Below, in pieces: positions 19,783-31,004 of a stretch of 64,000 nucleotides of DNA. Each line of letters opens with the position of its first letter. Within the stretch, counting starts at the first letter, position 1. The position numbers and the translations under genes are program-made. Source of the DNA: Bathymodiolus brooksi (lineage: Eukaryota > Mollusca > Bivalvia > Mytilida > Modiolidae). The stretch lies in assembly GCA_963680875.1 (NCBI GenBank), contig OY804588.1:56804369-56868368 (forward strand), read 5' to 3'. The notes under the pieces were generated by a model, which saw only the letters and a program-made list of their open reading frames with translations, was not told the DNA's origin and did no database searches.

Positions 19783-21032
19783 TGTTGCCGTTTAGCCCCC
19801 TTAAGCCGAATTTAGAAGGCTGAAACAGGAACAATAATTTGCATGGATCCTTTGAAGTGGCTATAGGTTGATAAATAAGAATATAAGTCAGGATAAGTTG
19901 AATTCTACTTTATGTAGATATATATTAGATAGTAATATACTATATAATTATTACACATTAATATTTGTTGAACCAATAAGTACTGTAATCCCTCTAAACA
20001 TATGAAGGCTGATTTGTACAAAATTGGATGAAGGCTGATTTCAGCCTTCAGCCTTTAGAAATATTGATTAAGTAATTTAAGCACAAAGTTTAATTCTATT
20101 TTATGTATATATATTAGATAGTAATATACTATACTTATTGCACATTAATATTTGTTGAACAAATAAGTACTGTAATCCCTCTAAACATATGAAGGCTGAT
20201 TTGTACAAATTTGGATGAAGGCTGATTTGTACAAATTTGGATGAAGGCTGATTTGTACAAAATTGGATGAAGGCTAATTTCAGCCTTCACTGGCTTCAGC
20301 CTTTAAAAATATTTATTAAGTAATTTAAACACAAAGTTTCTTAAACTTTGCAAAAATATGACTTTCCGTCAAACTTCACTATAGCTTTACTATATATATG
20401 CAAAATAGAGCTTAAATAGGTTTTCAGGTCGAAGGCTGATTATTAGCGAATCAGGAAGGCTGACCTCAAGAGCAGATAATCAAGCACATGGCTAATTTAA
20501 ATATCGGCATCAATTTCGCCGGTTTAAACAATTACCATTCCCAACTGGTTTCTCATTTTCTCAACTCCTCTATGAGCCATGTTTATGAAGGCTGACGAAG
20601 GCTGATTTATATTGCTTTGCTAAGAAATTAACGTCTGCTCTTGAACAGCAATGAGAAAAGATTCTGCCGAAGGCTGATCAAGACCCCTATTTATTGGTCC
20701 CACCCCCTGGTCTTAGCCAATCAAACGTCTGCTCTATAAAATAACGTCTCGCGAGAATTCCCGCCAATACACAAATACGTTAAATTATTAATGGCTGACG
20801 TAGTAAACAACAAAGTATCTAACCGGAATGTGAGGGATTAGAGATGAATAAATGCATTATACAGTTAGCAATTAAGTAATAAATACACATAATTAAATAA
20901 ACAAACCTCAAATATTCACGATAACTGTCAACCAGTGGTCAAATGGTTCTGCTTGCACAAAACACGTGAAAATTCCCGAAGTATTTCAAAAAGTAAACAA
21001 ACGCGATTACGAGTAACCGCAAACTCGTAACA
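19783..21032 (-). repeat. 5' LTR
   Basis: 1,250 bp and near-identical to 11027-12276. As the element is read on the minus strand, this is the promoter-bearing copy. It is followed by one base and then the primer-binding site. The outer border is inside the minisatellite. Confidence 0.95.
20670..20760 (-). promoter_or_regulatory. Candidate LTR core promoter
   Basis: A compact GC-richer module in the LTR. It holds the palindrome tctcgcgaga (20747-20756), CCAAT boxes in both orientations (gattggct and accaat on the minus strand), a G-rich box (gggggtggg) and a TATA-like ataaatag on the minus strand. TCTCGCGAGA is a known animal core-promoter motif. A plus-strand ctataaaata lies beside it, so divergent transcription is possible. 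Assignment is by motif only. Confidence 0.45.
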
Positions 21033-21900
21033 TTATTGATTGGCTCTTCTGGTTCCTCGTCTCTGGAATGTTCATTATTGATTGGCTCTTCTGGTTCCTC
21101 GTCTCTGGATTGTTCATTATTGATTGGCTCTTCTGGTTCCTCGTCTCTGGATTGTTTATTATTGATTGGCTCTTCTGGTTCTTCGTCTCTGGATTGTTTA
21201 TTATTGATTGGCTCTTCTGGTTCCTCGTCTCTGAATTGTTTATTATTGATTGGCTCTTCTGGTTCCTCGTCTCTGGATTGTTCATTATTGATTGGCTCTT
21301 CTGATTCCTCGTCTCTGGATTGTTTATTATTGATTGGCTCTTCTGGTTCCTCGTCTCTGGATTGTTTATTATTGATTGGCTCTTCTGGTTCCTCGTCTCT
21401 GGATTGTTTATTATTGATTGGCTCTTCCGGTTCCTCGTCTCTGGATTGTTCATTATTGATTGGCTCTTCTGGTTCCTCGTCTCAGGATTGTTTATTATTG
21501 ATTGGCTCTTCTGGTTCCTCGTCTCTGGATTGTTTATTATTGATTGGCTCTTCTGGTTCCTCGTCTCTGGATTGTTTATTATTGATTGGCTCTTCTGGTT
21601 CCTCGTCTCTGGATTGTTTATTATTGATTGGCTCTTCTGGTTCCTCGTCTCTGGATTTTTCATTATTGATTGGCTCTTCTGGTTCCTCATCTCTGGAATG
21701 TTTATTATTGATTGGCTCTTCTGGTTCCTCGTCTCTGGATTGTTTATTATTGATTGGCTCTTGTGGTTCCTCGTCTCTGGATTGTTTATTATTGATTGGC
21801 TCTTCTGGTTCCTCGTCTCTGGATTGTTTATTATTGATTGGCTTCTTCTGGTTCCTCGTCTCTGGATTGTTTATTATTGATTGGCTTCTTCTGGTTCCTC
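21033..21900 (+). repeat. 42-bp minisatellite, right block (~20 units)
   Basis: Continuation of the array at 10420-11026 after the retrotransposon, with the same unit and light divergence. The last units have a one-base insertion (gcttcttctgg). The array then exits into tctaacgtttattt, the usual end of the R1 alternative tail. Confidence 0.9.
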
Positions 21901-21934
21901 TAACGTTTATTTACTATTTATATTTCCGTTTGTT

Positions 21935-22299
21935 CTTTGAACTAAAGTTTTTAAAGTAGTATGTAAAATTAACTGGTTTATCTAGGACACATGTTAGGCT
22001 TGTCAAAACAAACACCTAAATGTCTTTCAGAAATGTGTCGTTTTTTTCGTGTCTCAAGGTTCGCGGTGAATCGAACAGGGTATCGATTATTTTTATGTCT
22101 GTCAGATTGTTGAATATCGGAGGTCAGATTATTGGAGGAGGAAACCTGAGAAAACCTCAAATCACTGATTTTTTAATAGTAGCTTTAGCTGTGATAGTCC
22201 CTGAATGCTGAGGTTATGTTAAGCAAACTACCATAAGATCGAGGCATCGACGACCCCAAGAATATAATAGCATATTGTAGAAAATTCTATGTTGCAAGT
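21935..22299. other. Intergenic, nothing identified
   Basis: Contains a weak SINE-like phrase (ggaggaggaaacctgagaaa) near 22134. No supported gene. Confidence 0.4.
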
Positions 22300-23010
22300 T
22301 ATTTTCATTTTTTGGTTAATAATACACTCCGGACCTTAATAGATTTTTAAACTATCGTATTTTGTAACACAAGTTATTTTGGAGTTATCTCACTTTCAGC
22401 AATAATCTGACAATCGGCCAAATATTTGAAATCCTAAACAAAACGAAAGAAAACAAAGATAAAAAGTCAACATTTTAACATGTAGGTTAACCAAGGTGAT
22501 CTTTTAATTGGATCAAGCGCAAGTTATTGGGAGTTATCTCCCTTCCAACAATAATCAGACAAATGTGTGTACATGAAACAAGCCAAAGAAAACAAAACCA
22601 AAATAACAAAAAAAGTCAACATTTTATCATGTAGATTCACCATGGTGATCTTTCAATTGGATAAATCGTATTATGTCTGTATTGAATTAAATGAATTGTT
22701 GTCTATAAGGACGACATAATGAGTCTAATAAAGTGATTCTATTATACTAACCAGTATCAGTAATCAAAGTAAATAGCAAGTCAATTACAATCTTTATTAT
22801 ACTGCCAAACCTTCTTTATATATAGTCTAACAAATCTATTCTGTTGACCATTATTCTGGATAAATTTGATTTAACGGATTTTTGTCTTTTCATATTCAGG
22901 TAAATTCTTACTTTATTTTATCTGCTAATATTGTTTCTATTTTGTTTTTATTTTTCTTACCAGAGGTGGCTACAATTTTCTACATTAAATAAGAAAGTAT
23001 TAGATCAAGT
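22300..23010 (+). repeat. Segmental duplication, copy A
   Basis: About 700 bp that recurs at about 23990-24715. Each copy starts with two tandem subunits of ~130-160 bp (ttatNgggagttatctccc ... gtcaacattttaNcatgtag) and then a unique part containing gacgacataatgagtctaat and ctgccaaaccttctttatat. Confidence 0.8.
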
Positions 23011-23029
23011 TGCTTACATGTATACAAGA

Positions 23030-23950
23030 GCAAAATTGTTTTAGTTTAGTTTAAGCATATTTTATTGTCTTATAAATGTACAATTAGATTGGAAACAAGT
23101 TATATCAACTTAGTATATCCGCTCTATACAATAATGTTATATACATAAATAAGAAAATGACAGTAACTTACATAATATAATAAATGTATACATGAATATA
23201 TTTGATAAACAGAAGTAATGGGGGAAAAGGGGGGGGGGGGGATATAAGGGGATTGAGTGCAAATAACTGATAGCATCCTGAATACAGGGTATAATTTCGT
23301 ATCATTCAAATCTATTAGACTGGTGTATATATTTTTGGACATTTCTAAACACTATTAAATTGTTTTCATCAGTTAAATTATCAGAGCCATATAATAAGTT
23401 TTCAATTGAGATAACTGTATACGGTGTAATACTCATAAATAATTGCATTCTTGCATTCGTATAAAGGGGACATTCTAATAAATAATGAATAGCATCTTCT
23501 AAAGGACATCCGCAGGCGCAGCTGGGGTCATTAATTATATTTGCTCTAAATAAATCTGCTCCCAGCGAACTACACTGATGTCTTAATCTAGTATGTATTA
23601 TATTACATTTCCTACTTCCTAACAAATAGTAATTAGAAACCTTAAATAAATTCACACTTAAAGTTTGTTTAAACTTTGAAGTAGTTTGTATAGATTTAAA
23701 ATTCGGATCCAATGAATTCCATGAACGTATAGTAGACGGAAAAAACGATTTGGAAAATGTTTCTAAACGACATCTTGGTACCCTATATTGTAAAGAATTT
23801 CTCAGATTATAATGGTTAACTACTAAATATTCATTTAGACAGTCCAAAATTGTTCCTTCAAATCGACTTCCATCTTTACCTGTCCACCTATTTCTAGCAC
23901 AAATTTGTCAGTCTCTGAACACTATCTAATTCCCTTCAAATATTTGATGG
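23030..23950 (-). mobile_element. Truncated LINE 3' portion
   Basis: Minus-strand LINE remnant lying exactly between the two segmental duplication copies. It holds the C-terminal part of ORF2 (23302-23847) and a 3' untranslated end with the A/T-rich tail at about 23040. A poly-G run at 23230-23240 lies in the 3' region. Confidence 0.75.
23302..23847 (-). pseudogene. LINE ORF2 C-terminal fragment
   Basis: 181 codons without the reverse transcriptase core. The frame shows the typical C-terminal features of CR1/L2-type or related non-LTR elements in invertebrates. These are an arginine-rich loop (HYNLRNSLQYRVPRCRLET), FFPSTIRSWNSLD, and a zinc-knuckle-like motif CACGCPLEDAIHYLLECPLY. The 5' end is truncated, as usual for LINE copies. 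There is no stop inside this part. Clade assignment is tentative. Confidence 0.8.
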
Positions 23951-23989
23951 ATCATATCAAATGTGTTTGACGACGTACTTGATTGTCAA

Positions 23990-24715
23990 ATTGTGTTTGA
24001 AACAGGCGCACCGTATTTTGAATCACAAGTTATCGGGAGTTATCTCTCTTCCAACAATAATCAGACAATCGGCAAAACACCCCATCCACAGTATCAGTAT
24101 TTACATGCTGTGTATATTAAACAAAGCGAAAGAAAACAAAAATAGAAAAAAGTCAACATTTTAACATGTAGCTTCACCAAGTTGATCTATTGCAAGATAT
24201 ATGGAGTTATCTCCCTTATAACAATAATCTGACAATCTACAGTATCTGTGTTTACAATGCTGTGTATATAAAACACAGCGAAATAAAACAAAAATAGGAA
24301 AAAGTCAACATTTTACCATGTAGCTTCACCATGGTGATCTTTCAATTGGATAAATCGTATTATGCCTGTATTGAATTAAATTAATTGTTGTCTATAATGA
24401 CGACATAATGAGTCTAATAAAGTGATTCTATTACACTAACCAGCATTAGTAATCAAAATAAATAGCAAGTCAATTACAATCTTTATAATACTGCCAAACC
24501 TTCTTTATATATAGTCTTACAAATCCCTTCTTTTGACTATTATTCTGGATAAATTTGATTCAAATACATGTAGAACGGATTTTATTATTTTCATTGTCTT
24601 TTCATATTCAGGTAAATTCTTATGTTTATTTATCAACTAATATTGTTTCTATGTTGTTTTTTCCATGAGGTGTCTGAAATATTCTGCATTAAATACGAAA
24701 GTACTAAATTATATC
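23990..24715 (+). repeat. Segmental duplication, copy B
   Basis: Second copy of the block at 22300-23010, offset about 1.69 kb. The core caccatggtgatctttcaat and the following ~380 bp are well conserved between copies. Copy B has a longer gap in the first subunit. Confidence 0.8.
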
Positions 24716-24747
24716 AATATATTTGATCTATTGAAAGTTCTGTATTT

Positions 24748-24806
24748 CACTTGGTGCTCCGGAAGGGTAGGCAGTTCCTGCTCCATTAGTGGCACTCGTC
24801 ATGTTA
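24748..24806 (-). repeat. R1 fragment
   Basis: Contains tggtgctccggaagggtagg, cagttcctgctccattagtg and cactcgtcatgttaac, the R1 head on the minus strand. Confidence 0.65.
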
Positions 24807-25334
24807 ACACATATTTTCGAAAAACACATATTAGCCAAATCTGATGGTATTTTCGAGTACATAATGCAAAAACAAAGGTACCATGTTGATGGCGCTCGTT
24901 CTTTACTGTAAGGAAGGCATGAACATCGTTGTTACGCGGAATTTACGATGACCAACACACACACCTAAATAAATATGTATTAGTAATACAATGTATATTA
25001 GACAATTGTCCTATACAAAAAGTTATTAAAACAATTAGCAAAGTAAAAATTTGAGTAACGAGTTAATGTTTCTTTTTCACAAGGATACAAAATTATGCAA
25101 ACACAACTACGACCAAAATGTCAAAAACACACAATAACTAAAAACTAATTGTGAGAACAAGTGAAAAAATTCAGAACAAAAAACAAACAAACATGCGTGT
25201 CTCTCTGCATTAAACACTATTGAGATGTGTGATCTACAATGTACGCTCATAGTCAATGATGGGAAAGTCAAATAAACCAAAGAAAGAGAAAGTAAACCAA
25301 ATGGTCTAAACAGGATATTCAAAACCGGTTAAGG
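24807..25334. other. Intergenic, nothing identified
   Basis: No gene. An A-rich stretch around 25150-25190 and the word acaagtgaaaaaa are shared with 26210-26290, so both may be remnants of one repeat. Confidence 0.4.
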
Positions 25335-25539
25335 TTACCTAACACGACGGGTGCCACTAGTGGAGCAGAAACTGTTTACCGTTCCAGAGCACATTAGTTC
25401 ACCCCCGGTTTTTAGTGGGGTTCGTGTTACCCGATCTTTAGTTTTATGCGTAATGTTTTGTAGATCGTTGTTTGTCCTTTTGTACTTTTTCTTTTGGCCT
25501 TTGTATTGTCTGTTCTTCGATATACTGATTCTGGTTACC
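25335..25539 (+). repeat. R1 copy, left part
   Basis: Contains aacacgacgggtgccactag, tggagcagaaactg, cacccccggtttttagtggg, ttttgtagatcgttgtttgt and gtctgttcttcgatatactg. This is the longest clean forward R1 copy and is split by the MITE at 25540-25890. The remaining R1 end (cccctttgatatcttcaaac) follows at 25891-25925. Confidence 0.8.
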
Positions 25540-25890
25540 TCTCAATCGTAAATACTCGGCCATTCTCGCTACCCTACAAATAACCTCGTACATAGATAGT
25601 AGAAATTCTTCTTAAATTTATTGCCGGAAGTTAAGTTAAGTTAAGTTAAGCCGCACAAAAATATAGTCCACGAAAATCCAATATGGAAGACATACTAAGT
25701 AAAATCTAATCATGCAAAACTAATTAAAACTTTAACTTTTATCCATGAAAATAATTGAAATATACAAAATTGCTTAAAATATAACTTTATAAAACTTTCA
25801 TGTAACTGACATGTGAAAAGTAGTGCGATTTATACACCTAATGCATACATGTTATTTGTAAGGTAGCGAGAATGGCCGAGTAGTTACGAT
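25540..25890. mobile_element. MITE inserted in R1, ~351 bp
   Basis: Inverted ends: tactcggccattctcgctac (25553) and gtagcgagaatggccgagta (25863), each extended outward by caatcgtaa/ttacgattg. The R1 sequence tggttacc occurs on both sides (25532-25539 and 25891-25898) as an 8-bp direct repeat. Eight bases is the hAT duplication length. No coding frame. Confidence 0.7.
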
Positions 25891-26065
25891 TGGTTACCCC
25901 TTTGATATCTTCAAACTCTTCTATGCCTGAAAGAGGAGGGATTAATCTTAGTTTTAATCAAATACATTATTTGGGAACTATAAATTTCAAACATAAATAT
26001 GTCTAATAAACAACATAGATGACAACGCGAAAATAATCCACAAAAAATTATTGTAGGTTTGGCTT

Positions 26066-26190
26066 GCTTTATATTGTTTAACGCCGCTTTCAACAATATT
26101 TCAGTTATATCTTCGCGATCAGTTTTATTGGTGGAGGAAACCAGAGTAACCGGAGAAAACCACCAACCTGTCGCAAGTAATTGACGAACA
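26066..26190 (-). mobile_element. SINE 3' fragment
   Basis: Carries the conserved 3' domain in reverse (gtttaacgccgctttcaaca, atatttcagttatatc, ggtggaggaaaccagagtaa). The tRNA head is missing. It is followed by A- and C-rich low complexity at 26218-26285. Confidence 0.8.
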
Positions 26191-26299
26191 AAATAAATCT
26201 AAGAGCGAGGACAAGTGAAAAAAAACCAAAAAAAAAAAAAACCAAACACCCCCCCCCCCCAAAAAAAACCAACAAACAAACACAAACACGCATTTCTGT

Positions 26300-26975
26300 T
26301 AGTATAGTATCACTGATTAATGGGGTGTTGATCTGCAGTGATTTTGTATATACTTTCTATAAGTATGTTGGACGATCGACAATCTTGAGATTATATACTT
26401 GACGCATGCATTAATCATAGGTACATATGTTGATGACAAATCGTATATCTTTATCAATATAGTCTTTATTCCTTTATAATTTGTATATGATATACTTTTT
26501 TGTATATAAATACAATATGATATGATTTACAATTTAATATTATGTACACAAGTGCCTTAAATCAAATAAACAAAACATTTTTTTTAAATCAATCTACACA
26601 ATTTAGTTGCTAATAAGTAAAAATCAAGTATTTACAAAACAAATGTATTCGCAAAACAATTGTGTATGTTAATTCAAATGAAAATTTCCCAGTATAGTTT
26701 TCATGTTTCTTCGATTCTCGCGGATTATCAAAATTGTATGTCTTTCTCGTTCAGTTTTGTGTCGGATCTGTGTTGTATCTAGATTGTAAGGCTTTGTATT
26801 AATAATTCCTCACCCTAAAAGTTAAATGGTCGTTCCCTTACAAACATTTGATGTTCTATTTTTAGAAACCTATTCGACTTACTTGATGTTTTATTGTTGA
26901 ATTTGTGCTGTTTATTCGTATAATACAAGATACAAAATATTTAATCTTGTATTATTGGCTCAAGTGGCATTTAAT
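26300..26975. other. Intergenic, nothing identified
   Basis: AT-rich, with no repeat borders or coding frame that I can support. Confidence 0.4.
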
Positions 26976-26978
26976 ATA

Positions 26979-27476
26979 CAGTGAAATCTGTATAAACCGA
27001 ACCCTGAACAAATATTAAAATCCACCTGTGATGTAAATCTATTGTCAAAACTCTCCATTATTTTTAAGGAATGGAGAGTTATTGTTCTCTTTGTACTTTT
27101 AAGGTCCCACAAGGGGCAAACAATTTAATACTTTGTACTTTAGATACTTATACACAGACTTTTTTTGTTTCAAGATTAATAATTAATCAAATTAATAAAG
27201 TACAATGGGTGGATTTTAAGTTGGAGAATGTCCTCGTATCTCTCCATTCCTTAAAAACAATGGGCCTCTGTTCCTTCGGGGCCTCGGCTCCATTATTTTT
27301 AAGGAATGGAGAGTTACTTGGACATTCTCCTATACGTAATCCTGTATAAACCGAACTTTAAATAAAGTCCCAATGAAGAACATTTAGGCTAATTTTACCT
27401 GTATAAAGCCTACACATGTCTATTCCGAACACAAATGTTGGCTCCAGTGATGTTCGGTTTAGACAGTTTTCACCAT
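26979..27476. mobile_element. TA-flanked MITE carrying a nested foldback
   Basis: Left end cagtgaaatctgtataaacc; right end ggtttagacagttttcacca; TA at both borders. The internal half-repeat tcctgtataaaccgaac occurs again at about 27342. The element is split by a second element (27019-27345) also present inverted at 52995-53300. Confidence 0.65.
27019..27345 (+). mobile_element. Foldback element with CTCCATTCC hairpins, copy 1
   Basis: One end is a hairpin built from actctccattatttttaag and its complement. The other end pairs ctctccattccttaaaaaca with ttatttttaaggaatggaga and ends ggacattctcc. The whole ~320-bp unit recurs inverted at 52995-53300 with the same borders (tccacctgtgatgtaaatct and gacattctcctata). 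Confidence 0.75.
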
Positions 27477-27479
27477 GTA

Positions 27480-28319
27480 AGTTTATAGATAATCAAGTCA
27501 TCATTGCTAATATTATTTACCTTTCCTTTGACAATTTCCTATTCTACGTCGTAATATTGCAAAACACAAGACACATAAAGAAAAAGCAATGTATTCATTT
27601 TCTGTGAGGTTAGTTGCAATCTGATTAAATTCAACTCTCTCACTTTCTCCCCCCTTTTTGTGATATGTAGCTCGTAAGATATCTGATGGGGCTATGTTTT
27701 ATAACTGTTTACATCAAATTTTCGCCCAAATCTTTGATAAACCATTAAAAAAAAACCTTGATAGTGTCAAAAAATATCTTTGACAACGTTTTTGATGTAA
27801 AACTTTGATCGTGTTAACGAGGATTTACTTTTAATACAATCATTGGATAAAAATCATTGAATAGCAGGTAATAACAAAAAGGAATGTCTTATGATTAATA
27901 CACATTACCATCAAACGATGATTTTTGAAACAAATTTCGATAAGAAATTGTAAAAGAATATGTAGCGACCATACGTAGTGGGAATGCACAACAAAATTAT
28001 ATCTTGCAGTTGTTACTGTGCCAGCATGCATATTATCGTTAACTCTCGAAACCAGAGATGGAAAAATTCACTGGATCTGCAATTTATTAAAATTTCAACA
28101 TACTACTTTCATATCCTTAGTATATAATGATAGTCATACATCGGCTATTTATTAATTTGAAAAGTTTTATAAGAGTAAAATACTGTGAATTCATTATTAT
28201 TTACGGTAAGTTTTCATGGACAAAATGAAACAACGAAATTAAAAATATGTATTGACTATAAAGGTGGTACATTTGGTTTATATAAATAGACAGTATACAT
28301 ATCCACTTCACTTTATCGT
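27480..28319. other. Intergenic, nothing identified
   Basis: No supported gene or repeat border in about 840 bp of AT-rich sequence. Confidence 0.4.
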
Positions 28320-28800
28320 ATTGATAATCTCGTCCTTTCCTCATTCATGATTTACCATCGGATTATTGACAAGAGTAACGCTACGATATCACTAGTGGAG
28401 TATGAACTACTACCCTTCTGAATCATCAGAGTTCGCTCCCTTATTATGCATGTGTTTAGTGTTGTTGTTTTTGTTTGTTTGTTTGTTTTTTTTTTTTTAG
28501 AAATTGCATGTCTTCACTTTATTAGTTTCTGGGTGTTCGTTCGTTTTTACTCACAGTTGTGTTCTCGTTAGTTCATGTTTTATGATTTGTTATATTTATT
28601 AAATTTTGCATACTGGTGTCAGTTATCAGATGATGTCGGTGTTGTTTAACAGTAACACGACGGGTGTCACTGGTGGAGCATGAATTACTAACCCTTCCGG
28701 TCTGGAGCATCTGAGTGTTCACCACACCTCCCTTCATGTCGTTTGTGGGGTTCGTTTTGCTCAATCTTTCGTCTTCTGTGTAGTATTTTGTAAATCATAA
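28320..28800 (+). repeat. Two tandem R1 copies
   Basis: The first R1 head is at 28320-28440 (catcggattattgacaagag, tcactagtggagtatgaact). A second is at 28635-28800 (taacacgacgggtgtcactg, gtggagcatgaattac, gtggggttcgttttgctcaa). A (GTTT)n and T-tract lies between them at 28470-28499. Confidence 0.7.
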
Positions 28801-28860
28801 GTACTTGTCCACTCCACATTAAATAAATAGACTGCATATATGCCCACTTCCTTTAAGATG

Positions 28861-29122
28861 AGGGGTCGTCGTGGTCGTGATCGTATGGTAAGGGGATTTA
28901 GACCTACCAGTACAATCAGTGCCTATCACCACTAATGTTGTGAGTTCGAACCTCGTTCATGGTGAGGTGTACTCGATACAACATTATGTGATAAAGTTTG
29001 TCAGTGACTTGCGACAGGTCGATGGTTTTCTCCTGGTACTCCGTTTTTCACCACCAATGAAACTGACTGCGATGACATAGCTGAAATATTGTTGAAAGTC
29101 GCTTTAAACGCCATAAACCAAA
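28861..29122 (+). mobile_element. Full-length tRNA-derived SINE, GTCGTGGTCGTGATC type
   Basis: The tRNA-like head carries gtcgtggtcgtgatcgtatg (A-box region) and gttgtgagttcgaacctcg (B box). The body follows with cgacaggtcgatggttttct and the conserved 3' domain gctgaaatattgttgaaagt. It would be an RNA polymerase III transcription unit mobilised by a LINE in trans. This is the commonest SINE type in the window. Confidence 0.85.
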
Positions 29123-29692
29123 GAGAACCTTTAAAATGAATATGCTGTGTACATGACGTCAGCATTCCACTGCAGTGTCGTCTGTCATTACAACAGAATA
29201 CAATATGATATCAAGGAATCGTTAATAGGACATTTTTGACATAAGTACAGCTATTAAGACACGTCTTTATAGCGAGTTGTGTTAAATAATATTGTCAGTT
29301 ATTTTGTAAATTTATGAACCTACAACCCTTTAACTCAAGTTTTATGTTGGTTTTCTATCAGACTTCAGACTTCTGAAGACATTTTTTTCAAGCACCATTA
29401 AGATGGATCATATTCAAGAAAACGTTTAAGTTAATGGTACATTAGTATTTTATGATCCCGAACGATCACACAGCTATTCTGTACTTTCCTTTGACTTTAA
29501 AAAATAATAAATGTAAGATAGATGTTACGGTTTTGAAGATAATCAGCTATTTGATAAATCTTCCTTTAAGATTTATGAAGATGTTGTTTTTTCCTTACTT
29601 TCTTGATCTCTCATTTTTGTTATGTTGTTGTTACAATGGCGTTTCAGTAGAGAAAAAACCCCACATTATTACAATACCAAACCCAGGGGTGT
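29123..29692. other. Intergenic, nothing identified
   Basis: A 160-codon open frame starting at 29452 runs into the MITE at 29693 and shows no domain. I regard it as chance. Confidence 0.4.
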
Positions 29693-29945
29693 ATCTACGG
29701 AAAATAGCGCCTATGGCAAGCACTAAAATTGCGTTTTACATTTATTATTTATTAATAATTTCTCCAGGTATTCATGTCTATGTGTATTACATGGTTTTTG
29801 CAAAATTACTTCAAGAAAATTATTTAAATAATCTTTTAGGACGTTCCCATATGGGAACATTAGGCGCTAAAACCTCTCAGTGGCGCCCCCTTCAAGTGCC
29901 ACCCTGGGCACGTGCCCTACTTGCCATACCCTAGATACGCCACTG
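29693..29945. mobile_element. hAT-type MITE, ~253 bp
   Basis: Left end caggggtgtatctacgg; right end, read inward, cagtggcgtatctaggg. The flanks taccaaac and caccaaac are near-identical 8-mers, as hAT insertions give. The interior is GC-richer at the right end. No transposase. Confidence 0.75.
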
Positions 29946-30089
29946 ACACCAAACATCTCAGGATCATGATTGAGGATAGTTCTCTTAAATACCAATTTTA
30001 AAATTGATCTAATCCTATTGATTTTTACAGCAATCTAGACTAGTAAGATAGTATATGGATGTAAATGGTTTGGTTTGGTTTGGTTTGGT

Positions 30090-30344
30090 TGGTTTATGGT
30101 GCCTAACACCACTTTCAACAATATTTCAGTTATATCGTGGCAGTCAGTTATGTTGGTGGAGGAAACTGGAGTACCCAGAGAAAACCACCGACCTGTCGCA
30201 AGTCGCTGACAAACTTTATTACATAATGTTGTATCGAGTACACCTCGCCTGGGTGGGATTCGAACCCACTTTAGTGCCCATAGGCACTGATTGCATAGGT
30301 AGTTGTAAATCCAACTACCATACGATCACAACCACGACGGCCCT
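30090..30344 (-). mobile_element. Full-length tRNA-derived SINE
   Basis: Same family as 28861-29122 in reverse. It has the 3' domain accactttcaacaatatttc, the middle ccgacctgtcgcaagtcgct, the B box gggattcgaacccactt, and the head ending catacgatcacaaccacgac. It sits next to a (GGTTT)n run at 30066-30092, probably its own 3' tail. Confidence 0.85.
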
Positions 30345-30569
30345 TGAATGTAAATGACATACAAGACTATTCAGCATTTCACTAATACACAAATTAAAGT
30401 AAAGGATTAACACTTTTATTGCTGTTCTACATTTCAGTCAGAGTATGGTCTTCAGCAATGATCATAGTTCATAACCTAAAATGAATGAGAAACGGTCCCA
30501 GACAGTAATTTAGCGGCACTCCTCACCTCTGCCGATAAGTGCTACATCTGGGTATCTTTATCGAATTGA

Positions 30570-31004
30570 GGGCCCGGGTGGCTCAATGAGTTAGGTAGTT
30601 GTAGGGCCCGGATGGCTCAATGAGTTAGGTAGTTGTAGGACCCGGGAGGCTCAATGAGTTAGGTAGTTGTAGGGCCCGGGTGGCTCAATGAGTTAGGTAG
30701 TTGTAGGGCCCGGGAGGCTCAATGAGTTAGGTAGTTGTAGGGCCCGGGTGGCTCAATGAGTTAGGTAGTTGGATTACCTAACAACTCATACAAACCTATT
30801 ACCAATACGGCGTGAGTTCGCGCCCGGCTTTGTAAATTACAAAAAAAGGTGCACTCGACTCGCAGCCGCAAGTGATAAAGTTTACCAGTTGCTTGCCCAT
30901 GGTCGGTGGTTCTCTCCGGACACTCCGGCTTCTTCCACCACTAAAGCTGGTCGCCATAATATAGCTGAAATATTGCTGAAAGTGGCGTTAAAACACCAAA
31001 GATC
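30570..31004 (+). mobile_element. SINE with sixfold-repeated tRNA head segment
   Basis: The 3' two-thirds is a normal SINE, with B box gtgagttcgcgcccgg, gatagctgaaatattgc-like 3' domain and gaaagtggcgttaaaacacc. The 5' head unit of 34 bp, gggcccgggtggctcaatga plus gttaggtagttgta, is repeated six times (starts 30570, 30604, 30638, 30672, 30706, 30740) before continuing into the body. Each unit holds the A-box region. The head type differs from the commoner family. Confidence 0.85.

Larger units (their letters stand above)
11027..21032 (-). mobile_element. Ty3/gypsy LTR retrotransposon, 10,006 bp, with extra ZnF-KCTD gene
   Basis: Two LTRs of 1,250 bp (11027-12276 and 19783-21032) bound an internal region read on the minus strand. 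The order is tRNA-Leu primer site, gag, protease, reverse transcriptase, RNase H, integrase, an extra zinc-finger/KCTD frame, then a polypurine tract. Protease-RT-RNase H-integrase is the Ty3/gypsy (Metaviridae) order. The LTRs end TG...CA, and the 4-bp duplication TTAT flanks the element inside the 42-bp minisatellite. I count about three LTR differences, so the insertion is recent. Pol carries two stops and one frameshift, so this copy cannot make its own pol product in a single pass. Gag and the extra frame are open. The length is long for this group because of the large LTRs and the extra gene. Confidence 0.95.

Noticed and set aside
21007..21959. ORFs of 186-307 codons in the right minisatellite block
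   Set aside because: Same cause as the left block. One begins inside the LTR end.
29452..29934. 160-codon ORF
   Set aside because: It crosses from unique DNA into a hAT MITE and shows no recognisable domain.
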